Source: Pseudomonas indica NBRC 103045 (GTDB lineage Bacteria; Pseudomonadota; Gammaproteobacteria; Pseudomonadales; Pseudomonadaceae). From it: 64,000 nucleotides of DNA. The stretch spans positions 1 through 64,000 of the forward strand of contig NZ_BDAC01000018.1 in the NCBI RefSeq assembly GCF_002091635.1. The letters run 5' to 3'. Position numbers and translations under genes: made by a program. Positions 18,860 through 28,201 of this stretch are shown here, one piece after another. How positions within the stretch are numbered: the stretch's first letter is position 1; the number at the start of each line of letters is the position of its first letter. Under the pieces are notes generated by a model. That model was not told the DNA's origin and ran no database searches. It was given only the letters and a program-made list of their open reading frames with translations.

Positions 18860-19414
18860 GTGGGGATAAAGACGAAAGTTCTCGCTGCTATAGGGGGGGT
18901 GGGCCTCTTATGGTTCGGGTGGTGGGGTGCCGACATTCCTATCGGTTACTACCAGTTTAGAGAAATGTGTGAAAAAGAGGGAGGATTTTCCAAATTTGGG
19001 AAAGTTGATCATGCGCAGGGATGGCTAGCTGAAGATGAGTCGGAGGCGGAATTCATCGTTTTCAGCTTTCCAAATGTTCCGTTTGCAAGATTAAAATCAA
19101 AAAAGGGAGAGTGGTTGGATGTGAAATTCAAAGGAGGTGGAAGATGGCGTTCGGAGTCATACCTTATTCAACCGGCGAAGGATGGTAAGGTTGGTTATAA
19201 GTTGTCTCATTATTATGAGAGTGTGGCGGATTCTATCCGATTGAAAAGATCAATCGATGCTTTGATCGAGATTGGAACAGGCGAGGCTGTTTTTAAATAT
19301 ACGAGCTTTGATTTTACTTGGACTGATCCAAGTAAAACTCTACTGGGTCGAAGTGGGGTGATTCAATGCCCTGCGGCCAAAGAGATGGTTAAGTCGTTTC
19401 GTTCAAGTCTGTAA
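18860..19414 (+). CDS. small membrane-anchored protein, immunity-like paralogue 3
   Basis: The 184-residue protein starts at GTG with GGGAGG just upstream and reads MGIKTKVLAAIGG. It has an N-terminal anchor LLWFGWWGADIPIGYY, the Cys of REMCEKEGG, and the C-terminal motif TDPSKTLLGRSG followed by IQCP. It is clearly homologous to the other three copies but diverged in the middle, as expected if each copy tracks a different toxin variant. It is AT-rich. Function is unknown. Confidence 0.75.
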   Translation: MGIKTKVLAAIGGVGLLWFGWWGADIPIGYYQFREMCEKEGGFSKFGKVDHAQGWLAEDESEAEFIVFSFPNVPFARLKSKKGEWLDVKFKGGGRWRSESYLIQPAKDGKVGYKLSHYYESVADSIRLKRSIDALIEIGTGEAVFKYTSFDFTWTDPSKTLLGRSGVIQCPAAKEMVKSFRSSL

Positions 19415-19435
19415 TTATATTCATTTGGAGGATAT

Positions 19436-19660
19436 ATGAGCGTTTCTTCTGTTGGGGAGTCATTTGAGTATGTTCAGCTTGCTTTGGCAAGTTATGCGCT
19501 GTTTGGTGAGGGTCTTTCTTTATCTCAGGCCATTATTCGGACGGAAAATTTTTCGAAAGTTCAGGCTGCCGATTTTCAAGAAAAATATCGCTTGGTTGAT
19601 CATTCGCCAAATGATGTTTTTGGGTTTAGTGCAACTGTCTTCTGGATAAGGAGGAGGTAA
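19436..19660 (+). pseudogene. truncated N-terminal stub of an RTX-lipase toxin gene
   Basis: The 74 codons correspond to the start of the large lipase-RTX gene downstream. Both share SVG near the start, ASYALF, the QAxDFxxxY pattern, and HSPNDxxGFSA. After that point the frame runs into FWIRRR and a stop. A one-base shift would continue DKEEVNL, resembling the toxin's GEKDGQL. It keeps a good ribosome-binding site (GGAGG). It is best read as the remnant of a displaced toxin gene left between immunity-like copies 3 and 4. Expression of the short peptide cannot be excluded. Confidence 0.7.
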
Positions 19661-19699
19661 ATTTATGAATAGATTGGAGGTTTTTCTGATGGAGGGGTT

Positions 19700-20269
19700 A
19701 TGGGAATAAAAGCTAGAGTTTTCACTGTTCTAGGTGTCATGGGTATCTCATGGTTTGGGTGGTGGGTCTCTGATATTCCCATTGGGTATTACAAATTCAG
19801 GATGATCTGTCAGAAAGAAGGTGGCATTAAATCGTTTGGTGTTGTTGATCCTAAGTTGGGATGGGAAGTTGATAGTAAAGAAGAGGCTAAAGAGATTTCC
19901 TCTCAGTATCCTTCAGTTCCGTTTGTACGATTTCGCTCAGAGAGTGGGTCTTTTAGCGATATTAGATATGTTGGGGGGAATCCGTGGTGGGATACTTCTT
20001 ATGTTATTGGTGGAGTTGGTGATGATAGTGAGGTCGGTTATCGTTGGGAAAGAAAAACTGAGAAGGTAAAGGAGGGTATTCGTTTGCGAAAGGAGGTGTC
20101 AGTTTTGAAAGGTATTACTAGTGGGAGGGCAGTTTTTGTTTTCAATAGGTTTGTATTTACTGTGACAAACCCTGAGACAACGTGGACGGGTATGAGTGAT
20201 GTGATTAGTTGTCCTAAATATTATGACGGGGTTTCATTTGTAAGGGCATTCTTGGAGCATAGGGATTGA
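19700..20269 (+). CDS. small membrane-anchored protein, immunity-like paralogue 4
   Basis: The 189-residue protein begins MGIKARVFTVLGVMG, with anchor WFGWWVSDIPIGYYKF. It keeps the Cys of MICQKEGG and the terminal motif TNPETTWTGMSD followed by ISCP. GGAGGGG precedes the ATG. It ends 7 bases before the lipase-RTX gene and is therefore the best candidate for its cognate immunity protein. That is inference from position, since the family itself was not recognised. Confidence 0.78.
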   Translation: MGIKARVFTVLGVMGISWFGWWVSDIPIGYYKFRMICQKEGGIKSFGVVDPKLGWEVDSKEEAKEISSQYPSVPFVRFRSESGSFSDIRYVGGNPWWDTSYVIGGVGDDSEVGYRWERKTEKVKEGIRLRKEVSVLKGITSGRAVFVFNRFVFTVTNPETTWTGMSDVISCPKYYDGVSFVRAFLEHRD

Positions 20270-20276
20270 TATCAGT

Positions 20277-23200
20277 ATGACAATTTTTTCGGTTGGTCGA
20301 CTTTACAAATTTACCAAGCTTTCCGTTGCGTCTTACGCATTATTTGACTCCGCCCCTCCTCTACCAGCGTTGGCAGATAAGGCCAGCATGACTGCGATCC
20401 AGGCAAAAGATTTTTTGAAAGATTATTTATTAATTTATCACTCACCAAATGACTCTGTTGGGTTCAGTGCGAGCCTGTTTAAGGGCGAAAAGGATGGACA
20501 GCTTTATTTGGCTGTCCGTGGTACAGAAATTCCTTCGGATATCGTTCCGGACTTGCTTGTTTCCGATATTCTTCAGATAGGTCCGGAAGGCTACGCTAAA
20601 TCCCAGGCAGCATCCCTTTATCGATACTGGCGAAAAATCACGACGGCAGGCGGGGAAACGGTCAATTACAGTAGTCTGGAAATCTCTCAACTTTATGCAA
20701 TTAGCCGAGGGCTTTCAGGGCTGAATTCTATCGACCCCAATGCAATCGATTACTTGGGTTTTCGGGCGGACCTATTAGGCGATAAAGGCATTGAAGGAGG
20801 GCAACCAGCAGGCACTTCTTTGGTTGCACCCGATGCGGTCGTCAATGTGGCTGGACATAGCCTGGGTGGTCACCTGTCCATGCTGTTCGCCCGGTTCTTC
20901 CCTGAGAATACCGGGGAAGTCGTGACGCTTAACGCACCGGGTTTTTTCACCAACAGCTCGTTGCTGACAACGCTCGGTTTTCCACCGCCAGAGAATAATA
21001 AAATCACACGACTGGAGGCCGATGGTGATGGTATCTCCGAGTTAGGTGCCCCGGGCTTCTGGCCGGGTACGAAGATAGCTATCGCCCAAGAAAATGAGCC
21101 GGGGGCGGTAGCTGCCATCAGCACCAACCACTCCAGTGTCAACGGTAACGATGCCTTGGCGCTGATGCGCGTCATTGCGCTGCTGGACTCTCGGTTGGAT
21201 CGCGATATCGCTACGCTGTCGGACCTGATCCGCGCTGCATCGACGGAGCCAGGAAGTTCGTATGAAGAATTGCTGGATGGTTTTCGCACGTTGGTGCTGG
21301 GCAAAGGTCTTGCTGCAACTCGTCGCACGACGGGAACCGATCCCGTAGAGCGTGAGCCGTATTACAAGCACCTCCAAGAGCTGGAAACGGCGATCAGCGA
21401 CGGCCAGCTTCTCAATGCCGTAACCATCGAGTCGCTTACCAATCTGACGGCAGAAGATCTCATCGGCCAAGCTCATTCGAGCCTCGCCTATCGTTACGCG
21501 CTGGTCGAGGCCAACCCCTTCGTGGTTCTGGGACGGGAGAGCTTATATGAGCGCCACAACCAGCAAGGCGAACTCGAACTTTACGACCCCGTTACCGGCA
21601 CCGGAAAACTCACCGCCGAATGGCTGACCGCCCGCGCCGACCTGCTCAGCCGCCAGATCCAGGCGGCCTTGGTGGACCGCGCACTGGCGCAAGATTCGCT
21701 TATCCGCTTCGGCACCGACGATTCGGAAGAGCTGACGGTGGGCTATTCGAATGAAGGGCGTGGTGGATCGCTCTTCGGGGGAGACGGCGATGACCTGTTG
21801 AGTGGGTTGTCGGGTCGGGATTATCTGGAGGGTGGTGACGGGCAAGACCATCTGCAAGGCCGGGCCGGCGCCGACACGCTCCGCGGCATGGCCGGCGAGG
21901 ATGTGCTCACGGGTGGCGAGGGCAACGACTACCTCGAAGGCGGGCTCGGTGCGGATTCCTATGGCTTCGTGAAAGGCGATGGCTTCGACCGCATCGTCGA
22001 TGTGCATGGCCTCAACCAGATCGTGATCGACGGGCTGCCGCTGACCGCCGTGCGGCAATTAGCTCCTGGCAGCAACACCTACCTCAGCGAGGACGAGCGG
22101 ATTCGCCTGGTGTTGACCGATGCGGACAAGGGCACGCGCAATCTGTTGATCGAGTACGGCCAGAACGACCGCATCCTGATCGAGGATTACCGGGCCGAGG
22201 CGTTCGGCTTGAAGCTGGAGGATTACCAAGAGCCGGAGGCGGCTGCGGAGCCCGAGCTGAATCCTCTGCTGGGCGACCTGAAACCGGTGGACTTCGATGA
22301 GTCCGCCGAGGGCGAGCAGGTCGACTACGACCAGTGGGGCAACGTCCGGGTGACCGACACGCGGGACGCGGATCGCGAAGACCGGCTGTTCGACACCGAC
22401 GGCAACGACCATCTGCAAGGCCTGGGTGGCAATGACAGTCTGCGCGGCACCCACGGTGGGCATGACCGCCTGGATGGCGGCGCGGGCGACGACGTGCTGC
22501 ACGATGACAAGGGCGACGACACCCTGATCGGCGGAACGGGGTCGGATCGCCTGCTGGCCGGCGAGGGCAATGACCGCTTGTTCGCCGGGCAATCGCAGAG
22601 CCTGTCCGAAGCCTTGCAGGCCGAACCGGAGAAAGGCCTGGCGACACGCGGCGACTGGCTGGACGGCGGCCGGGACGACGACCTGCTCATCGGCAGCGAT
22701 GGCGTGGACATGCTCCTCGGCGCCGAAGGGAAAGACACGCTCTACGGCGGGGAGGGGGACGATCACCTGCATGGCGATGGGGTCACCGGCTGGGTGAATC
22801 GGGACTGGTCGGCGGTGTTGGGCGTCAAGCAACAGGGCGGGACCACGATTTATACAACCGAGGAGACGGGTGCCGATTTGGGAAGCAACGCCACGGAGGG
22901 TGACGACGATGTGCTGATCGGAGGCGGCGGAAATGACCATCTCCGAGGCAACGGCGGTAACGATCTGCTCGACGGCGGGCAAGACAACGACGTCGTCTTC
23001 GGCGATGCCGGTAACGACACCCTGCGGGGCGGTGCGGGCAATGACTTCCTGAGCGGGGATAACCTCGACACCGAAGGGCCGGATTCCAGTCTGATTGCGG
23101 CGTTGCACGGTAGGGATGTGCTGGACGGCGGCGAGGGCGACGATGATCTGGCTGGCAACAGCGGCGACGACGTGCTGTTCGGTGGAGCGGGCGACGATGA

Positions 23201-26200
23201 ATTGAAAGGGGACGATTCCAGTCTCAAGGGGCGCTTCGGCAACGCCTACCAGTTTCATGGCAACGACTACCTGAGCGGCGGCACAGGCAATGATTCGCTG
23301 TGGGGTGGCGGTGGCAACGATACCTTGCTGGGTGGCGAGGACAACGACTGGCTAGGGGGCGACTACGCCGACCTGCCGACCGAGTACCAGGGTGCCGACC
23401 TGTTGGACGGCGGCTCGGGCAACGACACGCTGGTTGGTGCAGGCGGCGACGATACGCTGATCGGTGGCGAGGGTTCCGATCAGTTATCGGGTGATGCCGA
23501 AGATATCGACCCTGCTGCCCATGGCGATGACCTGCTGCAGGGCGGCAACGGCAACGACTCCCTTTGGGGGCAGGGTGGCGCGGACACCCTTCTGGGCGGC
23601 GATGGCAATGATTTCCTGCGTGGCGATTCCTCTGACCTGCCCGACTGGGCCCAAGGCTCGGACTCCCTCGAAGGCGGCCTCGGCAGCGACACGCTGCTGG
23701 GCGATGGCGGCAACGACACCCTGCGCGGTGGCGATGGGATCGACTATCTCAGTGGTGATGCCGGCGACAACCTGTTGGATGGCGGTGCTGGGGACGATGT
23801 GTTGCAGGCGGACATTGGCAACGACCACTACCTCTTCAACCGGGGCTATGGTTTCGATTCCATCCGCGACAAGGGCGGACGCAATGTCGTGGAGTTCGGC
23901 GCGGGAATCGGCCTGGACACGTTGAGCGTTTCCGTGGGCAGGCTGAATGGTGACGAACGCATGGTTCTGTCTGCCAACGGGGATACCGTGCTCCTCCACG
24001 ACTACCAGAAATGGGCGGGTTCCACCTTCCGTTTCGCCGATGGCCGCGTACTGAGCTTCGCCCAGATGATGAAGCGCGTTTCCTCACCGATCACGGCTGC
24101 CGGTTCCGCCAGCGCCGACACGCTCTATGGCACCGACAATGGCGACACGCTGCGCGGTGGCCAGGGCGACGATGTGCTGACCGGCCAGGGCGGGACGGAC
24201 GTTCTCGCGGGAGGCGAGGGCAACGATACCTACGTGTTCGAGCTCGGCGACGGCGACGACATGCTGGCGGACGACCAGGGCGACAACGTGGTCCGTTTCG
24301 GTGAGGGTATTGACCGCAGCAGTCTCAGCTTCGCCGAGCGCTACACCGTTTCCGGCACGCCGGTGCTGGAGGTGAAGCACAGTGACGGCTCGGTGTCGAT
24401 TCTCAAGGGGCTCACCGGTGCGGTCTCCCGCTTCGAGTTCGCCGATGGTTCGTCGCTGTCCCTGGCCGAGGCGATACGCGGCTTCTCCGGCCTCGATCTG
24501 CAGGCGGACGACAACGGTGACCGCTTCTTTGGCAGCGATGCCGCTGACGTCCTGACGGGGGGCAATGGCAGCGATGTCATCGATGGCCAGGGCGGCGACG
24601 ACCAGATTCGCGGCGGTGCGGGGGACGATTCGCTGTTGGGCGGTGCGGGTAACGATGCCCTGCAGGGCGGGGCCGGTGATGACCACCTGCACGGTGGTGG
24701 CGGTGACGATACGCTGGTCGGCGGTCTTGGCAACGATACGTTGGATGGCGGAGCGGGGAACAACCTGTTCGTCTTCCGCCAGGGTTCGCAGAGCGATCGG
24801 CTGGCCGCCGAGGCGGGCTCCGTCAACACCCTGCAATTCGACCCCACGCTGGATATCGGCAAGCTGACCAGCCAACGGCTGGGCGACGACCTGATCCTCG
24901 CCTACCGCGATAGCGACGACGCGATGCGGATCGAAGGCTACTTCGCCGGCACCGCGCAGTGGAGTGTGCAGGTGGGCGAGGGCCCGGTGCAGGGGCTCGA
25001 GGCGTTCCGGCAGCAACTGGCTGCGGAGCGGGCCGCCCTGGATATCGCCCACTACGAGCGGCTGTTCAAGCGCGAAGTGCTTAACGAGTTCGGCGATCTT
25101 ATGGTGGAACAAGGCTATGTCCTGAGGGACGACGGTCTCTACGCCAAGAAGTCGATCAATGAATACCGGAAGGAGGTGGTCGAGACGCTTTCCATCCGTG
25201 AGGCCCACTTCAGTGATGTGCAGGTATCGCCCGAAGATGGGAAAGTCTCCGCTACTGGTGACAGCCAGTCGTCGGCACGATCCGTGGTCAAGCAAGTCAG
25301 CACTCTGTCTCCCTCGGGCATGCGCAGCGGATTGGCGCCCGGTAAGCCTGATTACCGTTCGTTCACGCCTGAAATGCTCGAGCATAACGATGACGGAAGT
25401 ATCACGGTTTACGTCAGCCGGTTTGCAGAAGGCAGCATCGAGTACAACCTGAGCGGCGGAGGCGGCGGACTGGTCGGATTCGTCATCTACCCCGAAGACT
25501 ACCTGAGTAGCGATTGGCTCGGCGCAAGCCGGGAGATGGAATACATCTGGCGGACGGAGACTACCCGCACGGACTACAAGGTTGCCTACGGGCATGACGA
25601 AGGGGGACTGACGTATGTTGATCCTGGCAACATCTTCCATGCCGGTGCGGGGGACGATCTGATCTTTGGCCGCAATCGCCGGGAGTGGTTCGAAAAGGTC
25701 AAGGGCGTGATGCTGTCCGGCGGGGCCGGGAACGATACGATCCGTGGCTCCGAAGATGACGACATTCTGGTCGGCGGTAGCGGAACCGATTGGCTGTATG
25801 GCGGTGAGGGCGTGGATACCTATCTCGTTACCGAAGAAGCGGGCGCAGAAATCATCGCGGACTTCATGCAGCCGAAGATGACTTCTTTCCCGTTTGCCTA
25901 TCCAGTGACGATGGAATACCCGAATCCGCAGGATCAGCTGCACGATGAAGTCGTGCTGCCGGAGGGGGTTAGCCTGGACCGGCTCGTCCTGAACTGGGGA
26001 ACCCAATTGATGGATGGGATCTACCTGGATGAGCTGCAAACCACCCGAATCTATTGGGTGCCACCGGAATATGGCCATAGAGCACGGATGCTGTATGCCA
26101 CCTTGGATATTTCCTGGGGAACGGATCAACTGGTGCGCGTGGTGATGCCCAGGGCCAACGATCCACAGGGTTCGGGCATCGAACTGTTCCGCTTTGCCGA

Positions 26201-27917
26201 TGGCTCCACGATCAGCCTGGAGGACTTGTTGTCGCGGGCTGGGATGAGTGAGGTTCCCGACCCTTATTTACGGGGCGGCGTACTGGAGGACGATGGTTCG
26301 TATGATCGTTCCTCCGGCTCACGGCTGCCTCTTGCAGGCGGCAAGGGAAACGACACGCTGAAAGGCAGCGGGGAATTGCATGGATGGGACGGCGACGATG
26401 CCTTGTTCGGTGGAGAGGGCAACGATTCGCTCAATGGCGGCCGGGGCGCCGATACGTTGGTGGGCGGAGACGGCAACGACCGGCTGGGTTACACGCTCGA
26501 GGAATACTTCAGCCAGGGAAACACCTACGAAGGCGGCCAGGGCAATGACACCATTTATGGTAGCCAGGATGCCGACACCTATCGCTTCGGCAAGGGCGAT
26601 GGCCAGGACATCATCGTCGATCTGTATCACCTGAATAGAGACCGGTATTCCTCTTCTCTCTACATGACGCTTCGATACGGCGGGCCGGAGTGGGCGGGCA
26701 TGCCGGCTGATCTGAGGGAGTCGCTGTATCGAAATGAGCCGGTGAGCTGGCTCCAGGAAGCAGACCCTCACTATGTCGGGCGCGATACCTTGGCGTTTGG
26801 CGAAGGGATCGCTCCCGGGGACGTTACCGCTCGCCTCCACGGTGCCGATCTTGTCTTCGAACTGGCCGGCGGAGAGGACAGCGTCCGTTTCGAGAACTGG
26901 GTGTTGCAGAAGGCCAAGCCCCTGAAGGAAGTGGTCTTCGCCGACGGCACGGTCTGGGGCGAGGACTGGCTCGACCAGTTGTATCCCTACGGGACGGCGG
27001 GCGACGACCTGCTTTATCTGGACGAGCGGGACGATTCCCTGTCGGGCCTGAGGGGCAACGACACCCTGTACGGATACGGTGGCAACGACTGGCTGGCGGG
27101 AGGCCCAGGCGACGACCGGCTGTATGGTGGTGTCGGCGACGACGAACTGCATGGGGCTACCGGAAATGATGAGTTGGATGGCGGTGCTGGCAACGACACG
27201 CTGGTCGGCGGCGCCGGGGCTGACACCATGGAAGGTGGTAAGGGCGACGACCTCTACCATGCGGATGCGCTCGATACGCTGATTGAGTACGCCGATGGGG
27301 GGACGGACACTGTCATGACCTCCGAAAGCTGGACGCTGGGCGAGCATTTCGAGGACCTCGTTCTGGTAGGGAACAAAGCCGTTCAGGGTATCGGAAACGA
27401 CCTCGACAACCGGATCCGGGGCAACGATGCCGACAACTACCTGACCGGTGGCGAAGGAGCGGACCTCCTGTGGGGGCGTGGAGGTAACGATGTGCTTGAG
27501 GGCGGTGCGGGGGACGATACCCTGGTGGGAGGCGTTGGAGACGATACCTATAGGTTCGGCCGTGGCGATGGCCGTGACACTGTGGTGGAGAACGATGCAA
27601 CGCCTGACAACGTCGACTTTGTGCGCTTTCTGTCCGATATCAATCCCGAGCAGCTTTGGTTCCGCCAGACGGGCCAGGATCTGGAAATCCAGCTATCCGG
27701 CACCACGGACAGCCTGCTGATCCGCGACTGGTACAAGGGCAGCGCCCATCATGTGGAGCGATTCGACTCAGCCGATGGCCGGACCCTGCTGGACAGCCAG
27801 GTGCAAAACCTGGTCGATGCGATGGCGGCGTTCGGTGCGCCAGCGGGCGGGTTGTCCTCGCTGCCCGATATGCAGCGGATGCAACTGGAGACCGTGATCG
27901 CCGCTAACTGGCACTAA
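20277..27917 (+). CDS. giant RTX protein with N-terminal lipase domain
   Basis: The 2546-residue product has an N-terminal alpha/beta-hydrolase (about 1-480) with the nucleophile elbow AGHSLGGH (Ser195), a likely acidic partner near 249-251 and His285 in TNHSSVNG. From about 498 to 2430 there are many GGxGxDxLx calcium-binding nonapeptides, interrupted by several domains of the haemolysin-type calcium-binding-related kind (for example DNVDFVRF and similar). The end (DAMAAFG to VIAANWH) is typical of such proteins. No N-terminal signal is seen, so type I secretion is expected, but no transporter genes are in the window. The first about 1 kb is AT-rich and the repeat part GC-rich. Confidence 0.9.
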   Translation: MTIFSVGRLYKFTKLSVASYALFDSAPPLPALADKASMTAIQAKDFLKDYLLIYHSPNDSVGFSASLFKGEKDGQLYLAVRGTEIPSDIVPDLLVSDILQIGPEGYAKSQAASLYRYWRKITTAGGETVNYSSLEISQLYAISRGLSGLNSIDPNAIDYLGFRADLLGDKGIEGGQPAGTSLVAPDAVVNVAGHSLGGHLSMLFARFFPENTGEVVTLNAPGFFTNSSLLTTLGFPPPENNKITRLEADGDGISELGAPGFWPGTKIAIAQENEPGAVAAISTNHSSVNGNDALALMRVIALLDSRLDRDIATLSDLIRAASTEPGSSYEELLDGFRTLVLGKGLAATRRTTGTDPVEREPYYKHLQELETAISDGQLLNAVTIESLTNLTAEDLIGQAHSSLAYRYALVEANPFVVLGRESLYERHNQQGELELYDPVTGTGKLTAEWLTARADLLSRQIQAALVDRALAQDSLIRFGTDDSEELTVGYSNEGRGGSLFGGDGDDLLSGLSGRDYLEGGDGQDHLQGRAGADTLRGMAGEDVLTGGEGNDYLEGGLGADSYGFVKGDGFDRIVDVHGLNQIVIDGLPLTAVRQLAPGSNTYLSEDERIRLVLTDADKGTRNLLIEYGQNDRILIEDYRAEAFGLKLEDYQEPEAAAEPELNPLLGDLKPVDFDESAEGEQVDYDQWGNVRVTDTRDADREDRLFDTDGNDHLQGLGGNDSLRGTHGGHDRLDGGAGDDVLHDDKGDDTLIGGTGSDRLLAGEGNDRLFAGQSQSLSEALQAEPEKGLATRGDWLDGGRDDDLLIGSDGVDMLLGAEGKDTLYGGEGDDHLHGDGVTGWVNRDWSAVLGVKQQGGTTIYTTEETGADLGSNATEGDDDVLIGGGGNDHLRGNGGNDLLDGGQDNDVVFGDAGNDTLRGGAGNDFLSGDNLDTEGPDSSLIAALHGRDVLDGGEGDDDLAGNSGDDVLFGGAGDDELKGDDSSLKGRFGNAYQFHGNDYLSGGTGNDSLWGGGGNDTLLGGEDNDWLGGDYADLPTEYQGADLLDGGSGNDTLVGAGGDDTLIGGEGSDQLSGDAEDIDPAAHGDDLLQGGNGNDSLWGQGGADTLLGGDGNDFLRGDSSDLPDWAQGSDSLEGGLGSDTLLGDGGNDTLRGGDGIDYLSGDAGDNLLDGGAGDDVLQADIGNDHYLFNRGYGFDSIRDKGGRNVVEFGAGIGLDTLSVSVGRLNGDERMVLSANGDTVLLHDYQKWAGSTFRFADGRVLSFAQMMKRVSSPITAAGSASADTLYGTDNGDTLRGGQGDDVLTGQGGTDVLAGGEGNDTYVFELGDGDDMLADDQGDNVVRFGEGIDRSSLSFAERYTVSGTPVLEVKHSDGSVSILKGLTGAVSRFEFADGSSLSLAEAIRGFSGLDLQADDNGDRFFGSDAADVLTGGNGSDVIDGQGGDDQIRGGAGDDSLLGGAGNDALQGGAGDDHLHGGGGDDTLVGGLGNDTLDGGAGNNLFVFRQGSQSDRLAAEAGSVNTLQFDPTLDIGKLTSQRLGDDLILAYRDSDDAMRIEGYFAGTAQWSVQVGEGPVQGLEAFRQQLAAERAALDIAHYERLFKREVLNEFGDLMVEQGYVLRDDGLYAKKSINEYRKEVVETLSIREAHFSDVQVSPEDGKVSATGDSQSSARSVVKQVSTLSPSGMRSGLAPGKPDYRSFTPEMLEHNDDGSITVYVSRFAEGSIEYNLSGGGGGLVGFVIYPEDYLSSDWLGASREMEYIWRTETTRTDYKVAYGHDEGGLTYVDPGNIFHAGAGDDLIFGRNRREWFEKVKGVMLSGGAGNDTIRGSEDDDILVGGSGTDWLYGGEGVDTYLVTEEAGAEIIADFMQPKMTSFPFAYPVTMEYPNPQDQLHDEVVLPEGVSLDRLVLNWGTQLMDGIYLDELQTTRIYWVPPEYGHRARMLYATLDISWGTDQLVRVVMPRANDPQGSGIELFRFADGSTISLEDLLSRAGMSEVPDPYLRGGVLEDDGSYDRSSGSRLPLAGGKGNDTLKGSGELHGWDGDDALFGGEGNDSLNGGRGADTLVGGDGNDRLGYTLEEYFSQGNTYEGGQGNDTIYGSQDADTYRFGKGDGQDIIVDLYHLNRDRYSSSLYMTLRYGGPEWAGMPADLRESLYRNEPVSWLQEADPHYVGRDTLAFGEGIAPGDVTARLHGADLVFELAGGEDSVRFENWVLQKAKPLKEVVFADGTVWGEDWLDQLYPYGTAGDDLLYLDERDDSLSGLRGNDTLYGYGGNDWLAGGPGDDRLYGGVGDDELHGATGNDELDGGAGNDTLVGGAGADTMEGGKGDDLYHADALDTLIEYADGGTDTVMTSESWTLGEHFEDLVLVGNKAVQGIGNDLDNRIRGNDADNYLTGGEGADLLWGRGGNDVLEGGAGDDTLVGGVGDDTYRFGRGDGRDTVVENDATPDNVDFVRFLSDINPEQLWFRQTGQDLEIQLSGTTDSLLIRDWYKGSAHHVERFDSADGRTLLDSQVQNLVDAMAAFGAPAGGLSSLPDMQRMQLETVIAANWH

Positions 27918-27932
27918 GCGCGCCGGAAAGAG

Positions 27933-27966
27933 AAAGGCCCATCCTGGTGATGGGCCTTTTGTTTTT
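27933..27966 (+). terminator. rho-independent terminator of the RTX gene
   Basis: AAAGGCCCATC and GATGGGCCTTT form an 11-bp stem with a short loop (CTGGT), followed by TTGTTTTT. It begins 16 bases after the RTX stop codon. Confidence 0.88.
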
Positions 27967-28013
27967 CCGTATGTCCAGCCATTCCATCTCGGGCCCTGCC
28001 AGATCCACCCTGT

Positions 28014-28118
28014 GTAGGAGCCAGCTTGCTGGCGAAGCTTTCATGGTCCTTTCGCGAATGGATTCGCTCCCACAGAAAGGAGATGGGTTTGCATTGTGGG
28101 AGCGAATTCATTCGCGAA
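28014..28118. repeat. REP-like palindromes
   Basis: Three imperfect palindromes lie together: GTAGGAGCCAGCTTGCTGGCGAAG, then TTCGCGAATGGATTCGCTC, then its near-inverse GAGCGAATTCATTCGCGAA (first one split as GTAGGAGCCAGC/TTGCTGGCGAAG). They are the dispersed intergenic type seen elsewhere in this window. Confidence 0.75.
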
Positions 28119-28201
28119 AAAGGTGCTCGTCCGAACCATCACCGGTGAGCCCGCCTGCCACCCATTACCGGCACCATTGAATTCGTCGATGTGGCGCGTG
28201 C

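Noticed and set aside
24084-26129. 681-codon minus-strand frame inside the RTX gene
   Set aside because: Shadow produced by repeats. No start context or domain support.
21770-27570. CRISPR-like or satellite repeats
   Set aside because: The short repeats are codons for RTX nonapeptides in a single continuous frame.
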